Positions 16,482 through 25,040 are shown, counted from the stretch's first letter. The stretch is DNA of 64,000 nucleotides from Clostridium pascui (GCF_016908015.1 NZ_JAFBDB010000003.1:1-64000), one strand, 5' to 3'. The notes: generated by a model not told the origin, from the sequence alone. Translations and numbers: made by a program.

Positions 16482-17390
16482 TCACTCTTTCTTTTCTTTA
16501 ATACTTTTTAGGTTAGATAAGTTATTCTTTAATAAATCTATGTAAGTAAAGTTTTCTTCATATAAATGTATCTTTACTGGATGCATATTATATTTTTTTA
16601 TTATTTCCTCATTTTTCTTTAATTCTTCATTATTATTATACATAAATAAAATATTTTCTTCCGCACTTAATTTTTCTTCTAAATCCTTATCATTCTTAAT
16701 AGTTAATGAATTAATACTTTTTAATCCTATATATTTTATAAAATATTCTAATTCCTCTTCGCTAAAAAATATTACATTTTTCTGAAGTTCTTTTGAAACT
16801 TTTTTAAACTCCTTCTCATAAGGTTCTATCTTTTTTAAATGTTCCGCAAAGTTTTTTTCATAATAATCATTATTACGAGGATCCTTATCCTGTAGTGCAT
16901 TTTTAATATTTAAAATAGAAATTTTATAATTATCTATATTAAGCCAATAATAGGGATTATCCTTTATTATTCTCTTACCATATTTCTTTTCCTTATTATA
17001 AGCAATAAGTTTTATACCTCTAGAAACACTTGTAATCCCTAATTTATTTTTACTTAAACTATCTATAAAATCCTTATCCCAAGGCTCTAATCCTACTCCA
17101 CTATATATAAATAAATCCTGTTTAGAAATATTACTCAAACTGTCATCTGTATATTTAAAATTCATACCTTGTGAAGGATCCTTAAACATATAACTCACAT
17201 AGTGTCTATCTTTAATTAATTCTATTGTCATGCTATATATAAACTTATTTGTAGCTACTATATTTAACAAGACTTGTTCTTCTTTTTCTATAGGCTTCTT
17301 CCATTCATCATTAATTGTACTCTCCACAGGAGCACAGCTATATAAAAACGCTGCCATATATAAAATTACTACATAAAATAATTTTTTCAA
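16482..17390 (-). CDS. Lipoprotein resembling ZnuA-type metal-binding proteins, ligands missing
   Basis: A 302-residue lipoprotein with lipobox LYSC (Cys19). Its order of motifs follows the ZnuA/TroA family: an early strand LLNIVATNKFIYSMTIELI, then DLFIYSGVGLEPW, then NPYYWLNIDNYKISILNIKNAL, and YYEKNFAEHLKKI. The metal-binding histidines of the family are absent: the usual DPHxW is NPYYW and the first-ligand region reads PSQGMNF. It has no ABC permease or ATPase next to it. It may have lost metal transport or bind something else. It pairs with the zinc-ribbon gene downstream. Confidence 0.65.
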   Translation of the reverse strand: MKKLFYVVILYMAAFLYSCAPVESTINDEWKKPIEKEEQVLLNIVATNKFIYSMTIELIKDRHYVSYMFKDPSQGMNFKYTDDSLSNISKQDLFIYSGVGLEPWDKDFIDSLSKNKLGITSVSRGIKLIAYNKEKKYGKRIIKDNPYYWLNIDNYKISILNIKNALQDKDPRNNDYYEKNFAEHLKKIEPYEKEFKKVSKELQKNVIFFSEEELEYFIKYIGLKSINSLTIKNDKDLEEKLSAEENILFMYNNNEELKKNEEIIKKYNMHPVKIHLYEENFTYIDLLKNNLSNLKSIKEKKE

Positions 17391-17530
17391 TTATTTCACC
17401 TCTTATGTGCACATATATTTAATATATATTTTACCTAAAGTATCCATATAATGCAAAGATGTATTTACTTAGAATAATATACAGGTTATTATAAAATAAG
17501 TTATTACTTTAAAAAAGGATGTTTATAATC

Positions 17531-18772
17531 ATGAAAATAAATATGGATAAAATTATAAGAGCACTTTCTTTGGCATTAGATTTAGCTCAAATGAGCGCAT
17601 TAGATAATAATACAAACATGATCGTGGAGGAAATATCCAACATCGATTATTCTAAACATGTATTTATGAATCATTCAAAAAGAGTATGCTATATAAGTTT
17701 AGAGTTAGCTCACTCTTTACAATTAGACTACTCAACAATAGAAGAATTATACGTGTCTTCTTTATTGCATGATATAGGGGCTTCAAACTTCTTTAACCGC
17801 AGTCATTCTTATCCAAATTTTATAAAAGAGCACTGCTTAATAGGTTCAGAAATAACTTCTGATTTTCCTAAATTCAATAATTTAAGCACCCTAATATTAT
17901 ATCATCATGAAAATCATGATGGTACAGGTCCTATGAAATTAAAAAATACCGATATACCTTTAGCCAGTCAAATTATGAGACTGGCAGATATATTAGACCT
18001 TTTATATGATGATTCTAAACCATGTTATACGCAAAAGGAATATATCTCTAGTTGGATTGAAAAGCACTCTAATATAATCTTTTCCCCTGCTTTAATTAAA
18101 GCTTTTTCTCAATGTTCTAGCAAGGACTCTTTTTGGTTCAATTTAGAAAACATTAACCTTCTAGATGTGGCATTAAAAGATCTTTTACCTGAGTTTGACG
18201 TATATTTAACTTTAGATGAATTTAAAAAAATTGCCTATATATTTGGAAATATAATAGATAATAAGAATGAGTTTACTGCTCGCCATTCAACAGGAATATC
18301 AGAGCTCGCTTATAGTGTAGCCAAACACTTAGGCTATGATAATGAAAAATGCTTAAAAATGAAGATAGCTGGACTTCTTCATGATATAGGTAAAGTTGCC
18401 ATTCCAAATAACATTTTGGAAAAAAACGGGCCATTAACTAAGGATCAATTTAACATAATAAAATCTCATGTTTATTATACTAAGGTTATACTAGATAAAA
18501 TGGAGGTTATATCAGATATAAGCGATTGGGCTTCTAACCATCATGAAAAATTGAATGGAAAAGGCTATCCTAGAGCTCTGTCTTCCAATGAAATTTCAGA
18601 GGAAAGCCGTATAATGGGAGTATGTGATATTTATCAAGCTCTTACTGAAGAACGACCTTATAGAAAGGGACTATCTCCCGAAGAAACTTTTAAAATTATG
18701 GATGATATGGCAAAAAATAATTTTATATGTAGCAAAGCATTGTCCTATTTAAAAGAAACAGTAATTTCCTAA
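17531..18772 (+). CDS. Tandem HD / HD-GYP domain protein
   Basis: A 413-residue cytosolic protein with two HD-type hydrolase domains. The N-terminal domain has SSLLHDIGAS and YHHENHDGTGP, a GYP-like motif with an altered core. The C-terminal domain is a full HD-GYP: RHSTGISELAYSV, GLLHDIGKVAIPN and HHEKLNGKGYP, then VCDIYQALTEERPYRKG. HD-GYP domains hydrolyse cyclic di-GMP. No sensor domain or membrane segment is seen. The ATG at 17531 is preferred over 17519, which would overlap the GGAT site. A signalling role is likely; the N-terminal domain may be regulatory. Confidence 0.82.
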   Translation: MKINMDKIIRALSLALDLAQMSALDNNTNMIVEEISNIDYSKHVFMNHSKRVCYISLELAHSLQLDYSTIEELYVSSLLHDIGASNFFNRSHSYPNFIKEHCLIGSEITSDFPKFNNLSTLILYHHENHDGTGPMKLKNTDIPLASQIMRLADILDLLYDDSKPCYTQKEYISSWIEKHSNIIFSPALIKAFSQCSSKDSFWFNLENINLLDVALKDLLPEFDVYLTLDEFKKIAYIFGNIIDNKNEFTARHSTGISELAYSVAKHLGYDNEKCLKMKIAGLLHDIGKVAIPNNILEKNGPLTKDQFNIIKSHVYYTKVILDKMEVISDISDWASNHHEKLNGKGYPRALSSNEISEESRIMGVCDIYQALTEERPYRKGLSPEETFKIMDDMAKNNFICSKALSYLKETVIS

Positions 18773-18869
18773 ATTCATATTATATTTATATAATTTACTG
18801 TTAAGTTTTCTTTTTTTATAAATTAGGATAAAATATTATAATAAACAATATTAGAAAGTAGGTTTTTTT

Positions 18870-19328
18870 ATGGAATTTATATGCAAAAACATAGAAGATA
18901 CCTTTAAAATAGGTAAAATGATAGGGGAACTTTGTAACCCTGCTGATATAATTTGCCTAAACGGAGACTTGGGTACTGGGAAAACTCATCTAACTAAAGG
19001 CATAGCTGAAGGTTTAGAAATAGATGATAATATAACAAGTCCTACATTTAACATAGTAAATGAATATGATGGACGATTAAAACTTTATCACTTTGATGTG
19101 TATAGAGTAAACGACCCAGATGAAATTGCAGCTATTGGTTTTGATGAATACATATTCGGTGAAGGTGTCAGCGTAATTGAGTGGTCTAACCTTATCGAAG
19201 AACTTATTCCTTATGAACACATTGAAATAAATATTGAAAAAATTTCTGGAAATGATATTCATAAAAGGAAAGTTTCAATTACCTATGTTGGTAAAAGATA
19301 TGATTACATAAAGGAGATTAAACTATGA
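18870..19328 (+). CDS. tsaE: tRNA threonylcarbamoyladenosine synthesis ATPase TsaE
   Basis: A 152-residue P-loop protein with Walker A GDLGTGKTHLTKG (about residues 33-45), switch region SPTFNIVNEYDG and LYHFDVYRVNDPDE, and the TsaE hallmark VSVIEWSN. It is the ATPase that drives the TsaB-TsaD complex during t6A37 formation on tRNA. It heads a tsaE-tsaB-rimI operon; its stop overlaps the tsaB start in ATGA. Confidence 0.95.
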   Translation: MEFICKNIEDTFKIGKMIGELCNPADIICLNGDLGTGKTHLTKGIAEGLEIDDNITSPTFNIVNEYDGRLKLYHFDVYRVNDPDEIAAIGFDEYIFGEGVSVIEWSNLIEELIPYEHIEINIEKISGNDIHKRKVSITYVGKRYDYIKEIKL

Positions 19329-20038
19329 AAATTTTAAGTTTGGATACAGCTACAGAATCTGCAACCTGTGCTATTTTAGATGATGAGAAACTCTTAGGTG
19401 AAATAACCTTTAACTATAAAAAGCAACATTCAGTTATTACAATGCCTATGATTGAGTATTTACTGAAAAGCTTGCATTTATCTATAAAAGATATAGATGG
19501 TTTTGTGGTTTCCAAGGGCCCTGGTTCTTTTACAGGACTTCGAATTGGAGCTGCAACCATAAAAGGCCTAAGCCAAGGTACAGGTAAACCATTTGTTTCT
19601 GTATCTTCTTTAGATGCACTTGCAGGTGCTATGGCATATACTAATGGTATAATATGCCCTATACTCGATGCCTTAAGAGATAATGTGTATACTTCCCTAT
19701 ATAAGTTTGAACAAGGAAATTTAAAACAGATCTTAGAGCATTCAGCTATTTCATTAAAAGAGTTACTGGAAATAATAAGAAATAAAAATGAAGATGTATG
19801 TTTTATAGGAGATTGTACAGATAAATTTAGAGATGAAATTTTATCTCAAATTCCAAATGCTCGTTTTGCCCCTGCAAGTTTAAATGTGGTAAGAGCATCC
19901 TGTATAGGAGAAATAGGTATATCCCTTTTAAAGGCTGGTATTTGCGAAGATATTTATAGCTTTGCTCCTATATATTTAAGAAAGTCTCAAGCTGAAAGAG
20001 AATATGAAAGGAGAACTTCTTGTAATAAAGATGAATAA
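19325..20038 (+). CDS. tsaB: tRNA threonylcarbamoyladenosine synthesis protein TsaB
   Basis: A 237-residue TsaB beginning MKILSLDTATESATCAILD, with the family blocks KKQHSVITMPMIEYLL and GPGSFTGLRIGAATIKGL. TsaB is the scaffold partner of TsaD. The gene overlaps tsaE by 4 bases and rimI by 8 bases, so the three are translationally coupled. tsaD lies apart at 12.5 kb. Confidence 0.95.
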   Translation: MKILSLDTATESATCAILDDEKLLGEITFNYKKQHSVITMPMIEYLLKSLHLSIKDIDGFVVSKGPGSFTGLRIGAATIKGLSQGTGKPFVSVSSLDALAGAMAYTNGIICPILDALRDNVYTSLYKFEQGNLKQILEHSAISLKELLEIIRNKNEDVCFIGDCTDKFRDEILSQIPNARFAPASLNVVRASCIGEIGISLLKAGICEDIYSFAPIYLRKSQAEREYERRTSCNKDE

Positions 20039-20486
20039 TAACGGAATTGAAATTAGAGCAGCCAATCTCGAAGACATTTTTTCTATATATGAAATAAGTA
20101 CGCTATGCTTTCCAATATCCTGGAGTATAACTTCTATTAAAGGAGAACTAACATCTAACACTCACGCAAGATACGTGGTGGCCGTGGAAAATGGTATTGT
20201 CGTGGGCTTTGCAGGACTTTGGATTATAGTTGATGAAGGCCATGTCACAAATATTGCAGTACATCCAGATTTCAGACGTAAGGGAATTGGAACTTTATTA
20301 ATGGATAAGTTAATGTTCATAAGTAAAAATGAAAACCTAATAGGTCTTACCTTGGAAGTTCGCAAATCTAATTTATCTGCGCAAAATCTTTATAAGCAAT
20401 TTGGCTTTGTGGAAGAAGGCGTTAGAAAAAACTATTACAGCGATAATGGTGAGGATGCCATAATTATGTGGAAACACTATATATAA
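20031..20486 (+). CDS. rimI: Ribosomal protein S18-alanine N-acetyltransferase RimI
   Basis: A 151-residue GNAT acetyltransferase starting MNNNGIEIRAANLEDI. Motif A is VTNIAVHPDFRRKGIGTLLMDKL (acetyl-CoA pyrophosphate loop RRKGIG), followed by LEVRKSNLSAQNLYKQFGFVEEGVRKNYY, typical of RimI. It acetylates the N-terminus of ribosomal protein S18. The start is uncertain: ATG at 20031 gives the usual N-terminus but its AAAGGAG is 17 bases away; an in-frame ATG at 20004 is the alternative. Confidence 0.88.
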   Translation: MNNNGIEIRAANLEDIFSIYEISTLCFPISWSITSIKGELTSNTHARYVVAVENGIVVGFAGLWIIVDEGHVTNIAVHPDFRRKGIGTLLMDKLMFISKNENLIGLTLEVRKSNLSAQNLYKQFGFVEEGVRKNYYSDNGEDAIIMWKHYI

Positions 20487-20526
20487 ATTACAGTGAATGC
20501 TTAATAATTAGTACTTAATAAAAAGC

Positions 20527-20552
20527 AAAAATCGGACTTGATCCGATTTTTT
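20527..20552 (+). terminator. Terminator of tsaE-tsaB-rimI
   Basis: AAAATCGGA/TCCGATTTT with a CTTGA loop and a T run, 41 bases after the rimI stop. Confidence 0.85.
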
Positions 20553-20656
20553 CACTAATATTTTATAATAAGTTTTGACACTTTATCTGTATAAGACTTA
20601 CATTTAGTAAAATGAACCTTTCCCTAGATGTAAGTCTTATACTTCAAGGAATCCAT

Positions 20657-21877
20657 CTATTCAATTACTATTCTGTTGTAATTTTTCTTTCCTCTTTTTA
20701 CTATCATAGCTCCATCTTTAAAATCTTCTTCGGTAACTATTCTAGCTGCATCTATAACTTTTTCATCATTTATACTAAGTCCACCCTGTTGAATCAATCT
20801 TCTAGCCTCACCTTTAGAAGGTAACACTTTAGTTTCAACAAGTATATCTAATATACTTAAGTTTAATTTTTCTCTAGTTATAGCTGCCGTAGGAACATTA
20901 CTCATGTCTTTTCCTGCTCCAAATAAAGCTTCTGCAGCTGACTTTGCTTTAACCGCTTCTTCTTCTCCATGGATAAGCTTCGTAACCTCAAAAGCTAGAA
21001 CCTTTTTAGCTTCATTTATTTCTGCACCTTCTAAGGAACCTAATTTTTTAACTTCATCCATAGGTAAAAATGTTAATAACGCTAAGCACTTTTCTACATC
21101 TGCATCATCTACATTTCTCCAATACTGATAAAACTCATATGGAGTAGTTTTTTCCTTATCAAGCCACAATGCTCCTTTTTCAGTCTTACCCATTTTCTTT
21201 CCTTCACTATTAGTAAGTAAAGTACAAGTCATGGCATATGCTGACTTACTTTCTTTTCTTCTTATAAGGTCAGCTCCAGCTAACATATTGGACCACTGAT
21301 CATCTCCGCCTAACTGCATAGTACAACCATATCTTCTGTTAAGCTCTAAGAAATCATATCCTTGCATCAGCATATAGTTAAACTCTAAGAAAGAAAGTCC
21401 TTTTTCTAATCTTTGCTTAAAGCACTCTGCTGTAAGCATTTTATTAACTGAGAAATGCACCCCTATTTCTCTTATAAATTCCACATAGTTCAGTTTTAGC
21501 AGCCAATCTGCATTATCAGCTAAAATTGCCTTATCATTACTGAAATCTATAAATCTTGATAATTGACCTTTTATACTCTGTACATTTTTATTAATGGTCT
21601 CTTTATCAAGCATCTTTCTCATATCTGTTTTACCTGAAGGGTCTCCTATCATTACAGTACCACCACCTACAAGTGCAATAGGTCTGTGTCCTGCTCTTTG
21701 CATATGTGCCATCATCATCATAGGAAGAAAGTGACCTATATGTAAACTATCTGCTGTGGGGTCAAAACCTATATAAAATGTAACTTTTTCCTTTCCCAAC
21801 GCTTCTTTTATTTCTTCTTCATGAGTTAATTGTTTTATGTATCCACGTTCCATTAGTACATCAAATACATTGCTCAT
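20657..21877 (-). CDS. tyrS: Tyrosyl-tRNA synthetase
   Basis: A 406-residue class I synthetase. It has the HIGH motif in [10 protein letters not shown], the tyrosine-binding blocks [14 protein letters not shown] and [13 protein letters not shown], the KMSKS equivalent KMGKT, and a C-terminal S4 RNA-binding domain ([19 protein letters not shown]). The ATG at 21877 follows AAGGAGG with normal spacing; 30 upstream codons open in the same frame are not used. Its promoter lies at 21930-21958. I see no T-box leader. Confidence 0.96.
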   Translation of the reverse strand: MSNVFDVLMERGYIKQLTHEEEIKEALGKEKVTFYIGFDPTADSLHIGHFLPMMMMAHMQRAGHRPIALVGGGTVMIGDPSGKTDMRKMLDKETINKNVQSIKGQLSRFIDFSNDKAILADNADWLLKLNYVEFIREIGVHFSVNKMLTAECFKQRLEKGLSFLEFNYMLMQGYDFLELNRRYGCTMQLGGDDQWSNMLAGADLIRRKESKSAYAMTCTLLTNSEGKKMGKTEKGALWLDKEKTTPYEFYQYWRNVDDADVEKCLALLTFLPMDEVKKLGSLEGAEINEAKKVLAFEVTKLIHGEEEAVKAKSAAEALFGAGKDMSNVPTAAITREKLNLSILDILVETKVLPSKGEARRLIQQGGLSINDEKVIDAARIVTEEDFKDGAMIVKRGKKNYNRIVIE

Positions 21878-21929
21878 TAAGTTTACCTCCTTATTACTTA
21901 GTTTAATATCCCAATTTTTATATATGTAT

Positions 21930-21958
21930 AGTATATATATAAATGAAATTTTTATCAA
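21930..21958 (-). promoter_or_regulatory. Likely tyrS promoter
   Basis: On the minus strand TTGATA-17 bases-TATACT, with a transcription start near 21923 and a leader of about 45 bases. Because it lies between tyrS and the structured element at 21963-22135, that element is not a tyrS leader if this promoter is the main one. Confidence 0.65.
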
Positions 21959-21962
21959 CCTT

Positions 21963-22135
21963 ATCAAGTGATTCTTAGGTTCAGGTAGAGTTTACTTATA
22001 AGGAATACCTTTTCTCCATCTGAACCTTAGAAGAACTTATCCAGGCGCGTATCAGTGCTTATCTCTGTTAGCAATGGTAGCGATCGGATAAAAAACCTTA
22101 GGGCTGAATTAATTTTCAGCCCTAAGGTTTTCTCC
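21963..22135 (+). ncRNA. Candidate structured RNA of unknown family
   Basis: No gene frame fits here, yet the sequence is highly structured. A 19-base imperfect stem (21972-21990 with 22014-22032) encloses a small AAGG/CCTT hairpin. TTATCC (22037-22042) pairs with GGATAA (22086-22091) around a 43-base GC-richer core. A perfect 16-base terminator stem (22092-22107 with 22116-22131) follows, then TTTTC. The strand is a guess: the terminator comes last on plus, and plus-strand promoter-like AT boxes lie in 21900-21950. I do not recognise an Rfam family. Confidence 0.4.
22092..22131. terminator. Strong bidirectional terminator
   Basis: AAAACCTTAGGGCTGA and its exact complement make a 16-base stem with an 8-base loop. 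On the minus strand it would end the P-loop gene at 22293-22730; on the plus strand it would end the candidate RNA. Confidence 0.85.
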
Positions 22136-22292
22136 AATATTTTAAGATAAAAAGCATCCCGTTCTTAACCCTCATTTGCAACTTACAAACACTGGTTTTT
22201 AATTAAAACATACGTTTACATTATATATGAACTTAAAGTAATTTTCTCCCCTATTAACTAAAAGTAATTTTCTCATCTATCAGCTTAAGCTA

Positions 22293-22730
22293 TTAAGCAT
22301 ACACCAAATCATTTACATACAAGTCACTCATATATTTTCTCATACACTCGGGAATATTTTCTTCCTCATTAACACTTATATAAAAGTCTACATTATAATC
22401 TTCACTTAACTGTTCTAAGTGATAAAACAAATGTGCCGCACTATCCCTATCAAGATTTACAACATTAAATAAGCCATCAACGAAAATGGTGTCAATATCG
22501 TAATCTTGTGACACTATGCCGCACAAAAATCCATAAAAATTCTCATAGTTTTTAATTTTAAAATCACAGGTTGGTATAAATCTTATCTGTCTGTGTAATT
22601 CAAATAGAGCCCTTTTGTCATCGTCAATATAAACAATGTGTCCTTTTTCTGTCTCAACTTTGCTGTTTGCCATTTGTATCAATGCTTTAGTCTTACCTGA
22701 TCCTCTCTGGCTGCAAAATACTTGAATCAT
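22293..22730 (-). CDS. Small P-loop NTPase of unknown function
   Basis: A 145-residue protein with Walker A SQRGSGKTKAL at residues 7-17 and a Walker B-like strand DTIFVDGLF near the middle. The rest resembles a RecA/AAA-like fold core without accessory domains. I cannot name its family or role. The ATG at 22730 follows GGGGTGG; a GTG one step upstream belongs to that site. The gene appears to be a single transcription unit. The 22132-22292 gap after it holds no feature I can support. Confidence 0.65.
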   Translation of the reverse strand: MIQVFCSQRGSGKTKALIQMANSKVETEKGHIVYIDDDKRALFELHRQIRFIPTCDFKIKNYENFYGFLCGIVSQDYDIDTIFVDGLFNVVNLDRDSAAHLFYHLEQLSEDYNVDFYISVNEEENIPECMRKYMSDLYVNDLVYA

Positions 22731-22948
22731 GATTACCACCCCTAACTATATTTTTTAGGTTTTTAGGTTACCTGTAACTAAATTATATAATACAAGAAAT
22801 ATTATTTCAATACAATTGTCCGAATATTTTAAAAACATTTTTCTACCTTTATTTACTTTTATTTTTCATGTAATATACAACCATTTCCAGACCTATTTAC
22901 ACCTTATATTATTACTTATTATTATTATATCCTTGCCGGAATATTCCG

Positions 22949-24097
22949 TTACTTATAAAATTTAGTTCCTGGATAAATAATTTTAAAGTTCTCTTGTTTT
23001 AAAGAATTTACAAAACTTACTCTAGCCTTACCCTTAAATTGTGCCTTAATTCTTGCAAAGCCTCTTCCTGAATTTAAGAATCTTCCTTTGTCATCTAAGG
23101 TTATAAGCTTTTCATAAATCCACATGTTTCTTTTTAAAAAGGTATGATTATTTTCTAAATGCTTAGACAATAGATTTCCTGGACTATTTAAGATTATGTT
23201 ATTTGATTCTATAATTACTTCTATTTCTTTATAATACAAAGCATAGTTTCTGTATAATATAGCATTACTTAATCCCTCATATATAGCCTTAACTGGATAT
23301 GTCCTAGGAAGTATCTCTCTTATTATATTTTCACCTTCATCTAACATAGAGAGTAGATCTCCTTGAATCACCATGCTCTGTGGAAAATTCTTATTTATTT
23401 TATTAATTATTTTTATCATACTGTGAGGCGCAAACAGGTAGCTCAGCCTAGAAAATACTAAAACTCCTCCTAAAGTTAAAACATGTTTATTCATATCTCT
23501 ATCAAAGTTTATTATAGATGCACCTTCCATAAGTTGTATTCTATTATTATCATTTGCTTCAATTCCTTTAAACATAAAATATTTATCTACCAAAGAATTA
23601 TCTATGCAATCTAAAGTACTATTTACAATTGGACAAAGTTCTAAATTTAAACTTAAGTTTTCTTGAAGAGCTGATATAATTTCCTCTTTTCTCATAGTAT
23701 CTGTAGTAGATCCTCTTCTTATATAAAAAGCTCCAGTTTCTCTGATCTGATAAGGTTTTTGTGGTCCATCATATATATTTATTATAGCTATCCTTTTATT
23801 TTCTATATCTACAAATTCTAAATTTATTGGTATAGGCGGCTCACATCTTGAGCTTACTATTTGTTGAATTTGTTCTTCACTGTATTTATACTCATCACCT
23901 ATTCCGATAATTTTTTTTGTTTTATCTTCTACTCCTATTATTAGGTACCCTCTTCCACCTTTAGAATTTGCTATTGCACATATATCCTTAGCTAATTCCT
24001 TTCGTGAACTTTCCATATCTAACTCTAATTTTTGCTTAAAATCTAGCTTTATTCCTTCACCTTTTTTTATTAAATTTATAAGCCTTTTCTTATCCAT
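22949..24097 (-). CDS. AlbA_2 (Schlafen-type) domain protein
   Basis: A 382-residue protein. The N-terminal 130 residues carry the AlbA_2 pattern: EGIKLDFKQKLE, KDICAIANSKGGRGYLIIGVEDK, then RIAIINIYDGPQKPYQIRETGAFYIRRGSTTDTM. The C-terminal half has the ATP-dependent RecG-like/HATPase_c_4 pattern (PVKAIYEGLSNAILYRNYALYYKEIEV, NNIILNSPGNLL). Such proteins bind nucleic acid and are often called transcriptional regulators without proof. Nothing in its context fixes a target. Confidence 0.78.
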   Translation of the reverse strand: MDKKRLINLIKKGEGIKLDFKQKLELDMESSRKELAKDICAIANSKGGRGYLIIGVEDKTKKIIGIGDEYKYSEEQIQQIVSSRCEPPIPINLEFVDIENKRIAIINIYDGPQKPYQIRETGAFYIRRGSTTDTMRKEEIISALQENLSLNLELCPIVNSTLDCIDNSLVDKYFMFKGIEANDNNRIQLMEGASIINFDRDMNKHVLTLGGVLVFSRLSYLFAPHSMIKIINKINKNFPQSMVIQGDLLSMLDEGENIIREILPRTYPVKAIYEGLSNAILYRNYALYYKEIEVIIESNNIILNSPGNLLSKHLENNHTFLKRNMWIYEKLITLDDKGRFLNSGRGFARIKAQFKGKARVSFVNSLKQENFKIIYPGTKFYK

Positions 24098-24383
24098 ATA
24101 TACCCTCTTAACTCACCTTATAAATTACTATAAATATATTATAACATATATATTACTTTAATTTTTAATTATGAATCTTGAATTTTTAATGCATAATTTA
24201 TTGGTTATTATCTTGCCCAAATTTCCTAAAACATTGTCAAAATATGCAGTTTAAAATTACATAACTTTACTAATTCTATTTATTTTTTTATTAAATTATG
24301 ATATAATATTTTCTAGGAGAGCTTCTCCGGTTTTAATAAGGAAGGTTAATTTATTCAGATAGATAGCTCCTTTATCGTAGGAG

Positions 24384-24427
24384 GATTATCCTTGAAAAAT
24401 TATCCTGTTCCTATGATATTAAGGAGG
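24384..24427 (+). promoter_or_regulatory. Hairpin in the leader of the small zinc-ribbon gene
   Basis: ATCGTAGGA and TCCTATGAT can pair (one G-T) just before the AAGGAGG ribosome-binding site. A second small stem, GGAGA/TCTCC, lies at about 24317-24328. A TATAAT box at about 24300 suggests a leader of about 130 bases. Post-transcriptional control is possible but not shown. Confidence 0.35.
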
Positions 24428-24436
24428 TTGTTTTAA

Positions 24437-24598
24437 ATGGCAGATAAGACTATCGTATGTAAAGATTGTGGCAAGGAATTCGTATTCACTGAGGGAGAAC
24501 AGGCTTTTTACAAAGAAAAAGGATTTGAAAACGAGCCAGTAAGATGCCCAGAGTGCAGAAAAGCTAGAAAAGCTAACAGAAACGACAGAAGATACTAA
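24437..24598 (+). CDS. Small zinc-ribbon protein (zf-trcl type)
   Basis: A 53-residue protein, MADKTIVCKDCGKEFVFTEG followed by a second CPEC pair and a basic tail (RKARKANRNDRRY). Two CxxC pairs make one zinc ribbon, and the basic tail suggests nucleic-acid or ribosome binding. An AAGGAGG site precedes the ATG and a strong terminator follows, so it is a monocistronic gene. This family is common and abundant-looking in clostridia, but its function is not known. Confidence 0.88.
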   Translation: MADKTIVCKDCGKEFVFTEGEQAFYKEKGFENEPVRCPECRKARKANRNDRRY

Positions 24599-24607
24599 GA
24601 AAATATA

Positions 24608-24642
24608 GAGAAAAATCTCAAAAGGGATTTTTCTCTTTTTTT
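24608..24642 (+). terminator. Terminator of the small zinc-ribbon gene
   Basis: GAGAAAAATCTC/GGGATTTTTCTC with an AAAA loop and a run of seven T. Confidence 0.9.
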
Positions 24643-24749
24643 ATTTCTTAAGTGCCACCCACATGGCAAGTGGCAAGTTGGATAAAACCATAAAATTATG
24701 CTAATACTATAAACATGTTATAACTAACAACAAATATAGAGGTGATTTT

Positions 24750-24902
24750 ATGGGTATTTTAAGATGGATTGGCGGAATTGTAGTTTTATTTTGGATTATA
24801 GGTCTTATATTTAGAATTGGTGGTAGTCTTATAAATTTATTACTACTAATTGCTGCAGTAATATTTGTAGTAGATGCTTTATTTGGAAGAAGAAAGATAT
24901 AA
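24750..24902 (+). CDS. Small membrane protein, lmo0937 family
   Basis: A 50-residue protein with two hydrophobic segments (IGGIVVLFWIIGLIF and SLINLLLLIAAVIFVVDALF) and a basic RRKI end, the layout of the lmo0937 family of small stress-associated membrane proteins. AGAGGTGA precedes the ATG. The function is unknown. A terminator starts at its stop codon. Confidence 0.85.
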   Translation: MGILRWIGGIVVLFWIIGLIFRIGGSLINLLLLIAAVIFVVDALFGRRKI

Positions 24903-24922
24903 AAAAATGCAAAGCATTTTTT
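24902..24922 (+). terminator. Terminator of the lmo0937-type gene
   Basis: AAAAAATGC/GCATTTTTT with an AAA loop, beginning inside the TAA stop. Confidence 0.8.
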
Positions 24923-24928
24923 AAGTAG

Positions 24929-25035
24929 CTAGTTACTAGTAACCAGTAGTCAGTTAAAGCTGTTTTGCAAAGCAAAACTACATTTTACTGGTTACTGGTT
25001 ACTAGCATACTAATTACTAAAATTGCATTGCAATT
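24929..25035. repeat. Inverted-repeat block before the prfC 3' end
   Basis: CTAGTAACCAGTA (24936-24948) has an exact inverted copy at 24993-25005. Partial further copies of the GTTACTGG motif lie on both sides, and AATTGCATTGCAATT follows at 25021-25035. It has no reading frame. It resembles a small interspersed intergenic repeat; on the minus strand it could also help end prfC transcription. Confidence 0.6.
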
Positions 25036-25040
25036 TGCTT

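Noticed and set aside
21878-22292. T-box leader for tyrS
   Set aside because: The AGGGTGG-type T-box sequence and a specifier hairpin are missing, and a good promoter lies downstream of the structured element.
24929-25035. Attachment site or insertion-element end
   Set aside because: The inverted repeat has no target duplication, no integrase or transposase nearby, and looks like a common intergenic repeat.
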